Source: QQUK01 sp913009765 (GTDB taxonomy: Bacteria; Zixibacteria; MSB-5A5; GN15; FEB-12). Taken from it: DNA of 5,468 nt. The position numbers and the translations under genes were made by a program. Within the stretch, counting starts at the first letter, position 1. Each line of letters starts with the position of its first letter. Shown here in pieces: positions 5,417 through 5,468 of the stretch. The DNA is taken from assembly GCA_937900185.1 (NCBI GenBank), contig CALCCW010000080.1:1-5468 (forward strand), given 5' to 3'. The notes below the pieces were generated by a model. That model saw nothing but the letters and a program-made list of their open reading frames with translations. It did no database searches and was not told where the DNA came from.

Positions 5417-5468
5417 AAAAACAAAAACAAAAAAACAATACGTAAAAGAATTTGAAATGCAAGTGTGT
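5417..5468. other. A-rich read noise beyond the adapter
   Basis: After the adapter comes a tail of A runs broken by single C bases, then about 30 bases of mixed sequence. Base calls past the physical end of a library molecule look like this. The mirror copy at the left end is the five T bases at 1-5. I assign no biological meaning to it. Confidence 0.85.

Overview
This is a 5.5 kb fragment of an AT-rich bacterial genome, most likely a metagenomic or draft contig, with untrimmed Illumina adapter at both ends. The real genomic insert is about 64-5358. Bases 6-63 are the Illumina P5/universal adapter. Bases 5359-5416 are the same adapter in reverse complement with two mismatches, and 5417-5468 is A-rich read noise. 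The end sequences therefore carry no biology, although they look like terminal inverted repeats and give two end genes false protein tails.

The organism cannot be named safely. The DNA is bacterial: tightly packed genes, start/stop overlaps, a bacterial ssb and a lipoprotein. It uses TGA as a stop and GTG and TTG as starts. Several genes have good Shine-Dalgarno sites (AGGAG, AAGGAG), which argues weakly against a typical Bacteroidota member, although one promoter can be read either as sigma-70-like or as Bacteroidota-like.

Layout: (1) 64-772, minus strand: a GT4-type glycosyltransferase, cut by the contig end. (2) 773-894: a divergent promoter region. (3) 895-3395, plus strand: a two-gene unit of a two-lobed GNAT-like acyltransferase and a polysaccharide-deacetylase-like protein, joined by a 4-base TTGA overlap. 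(4) 3396-3502: a short gap with a weak hairpin and a possible promoter. (5) 3503-5031: a second two-gene unit, a GT2 polyprenyl-phosphate-type glycosyltransferase joined by an ATGA overlap to a probable lipoprotein with seven contiguous TPR repeats. (6) 5032-5248: terminator hairpins and a structured leader. (7) 5249-5358: the first 36-37 codons of ssb, cut by the contig end.

Together the GT4, acyltransferase, deacetylase and GT2 genes look like part of a cell-surface glycan or glycolipid assembly and tailoring locus, next to a housekeeping replication gene. The joint role is inferred from families and gene order. The least ordinary biological items are the two-lobed acyltransferase with its coupled deacetylase, whose N-terminal ~185 residues are unassigned. 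I see no convincing evidence of an entirely new system.
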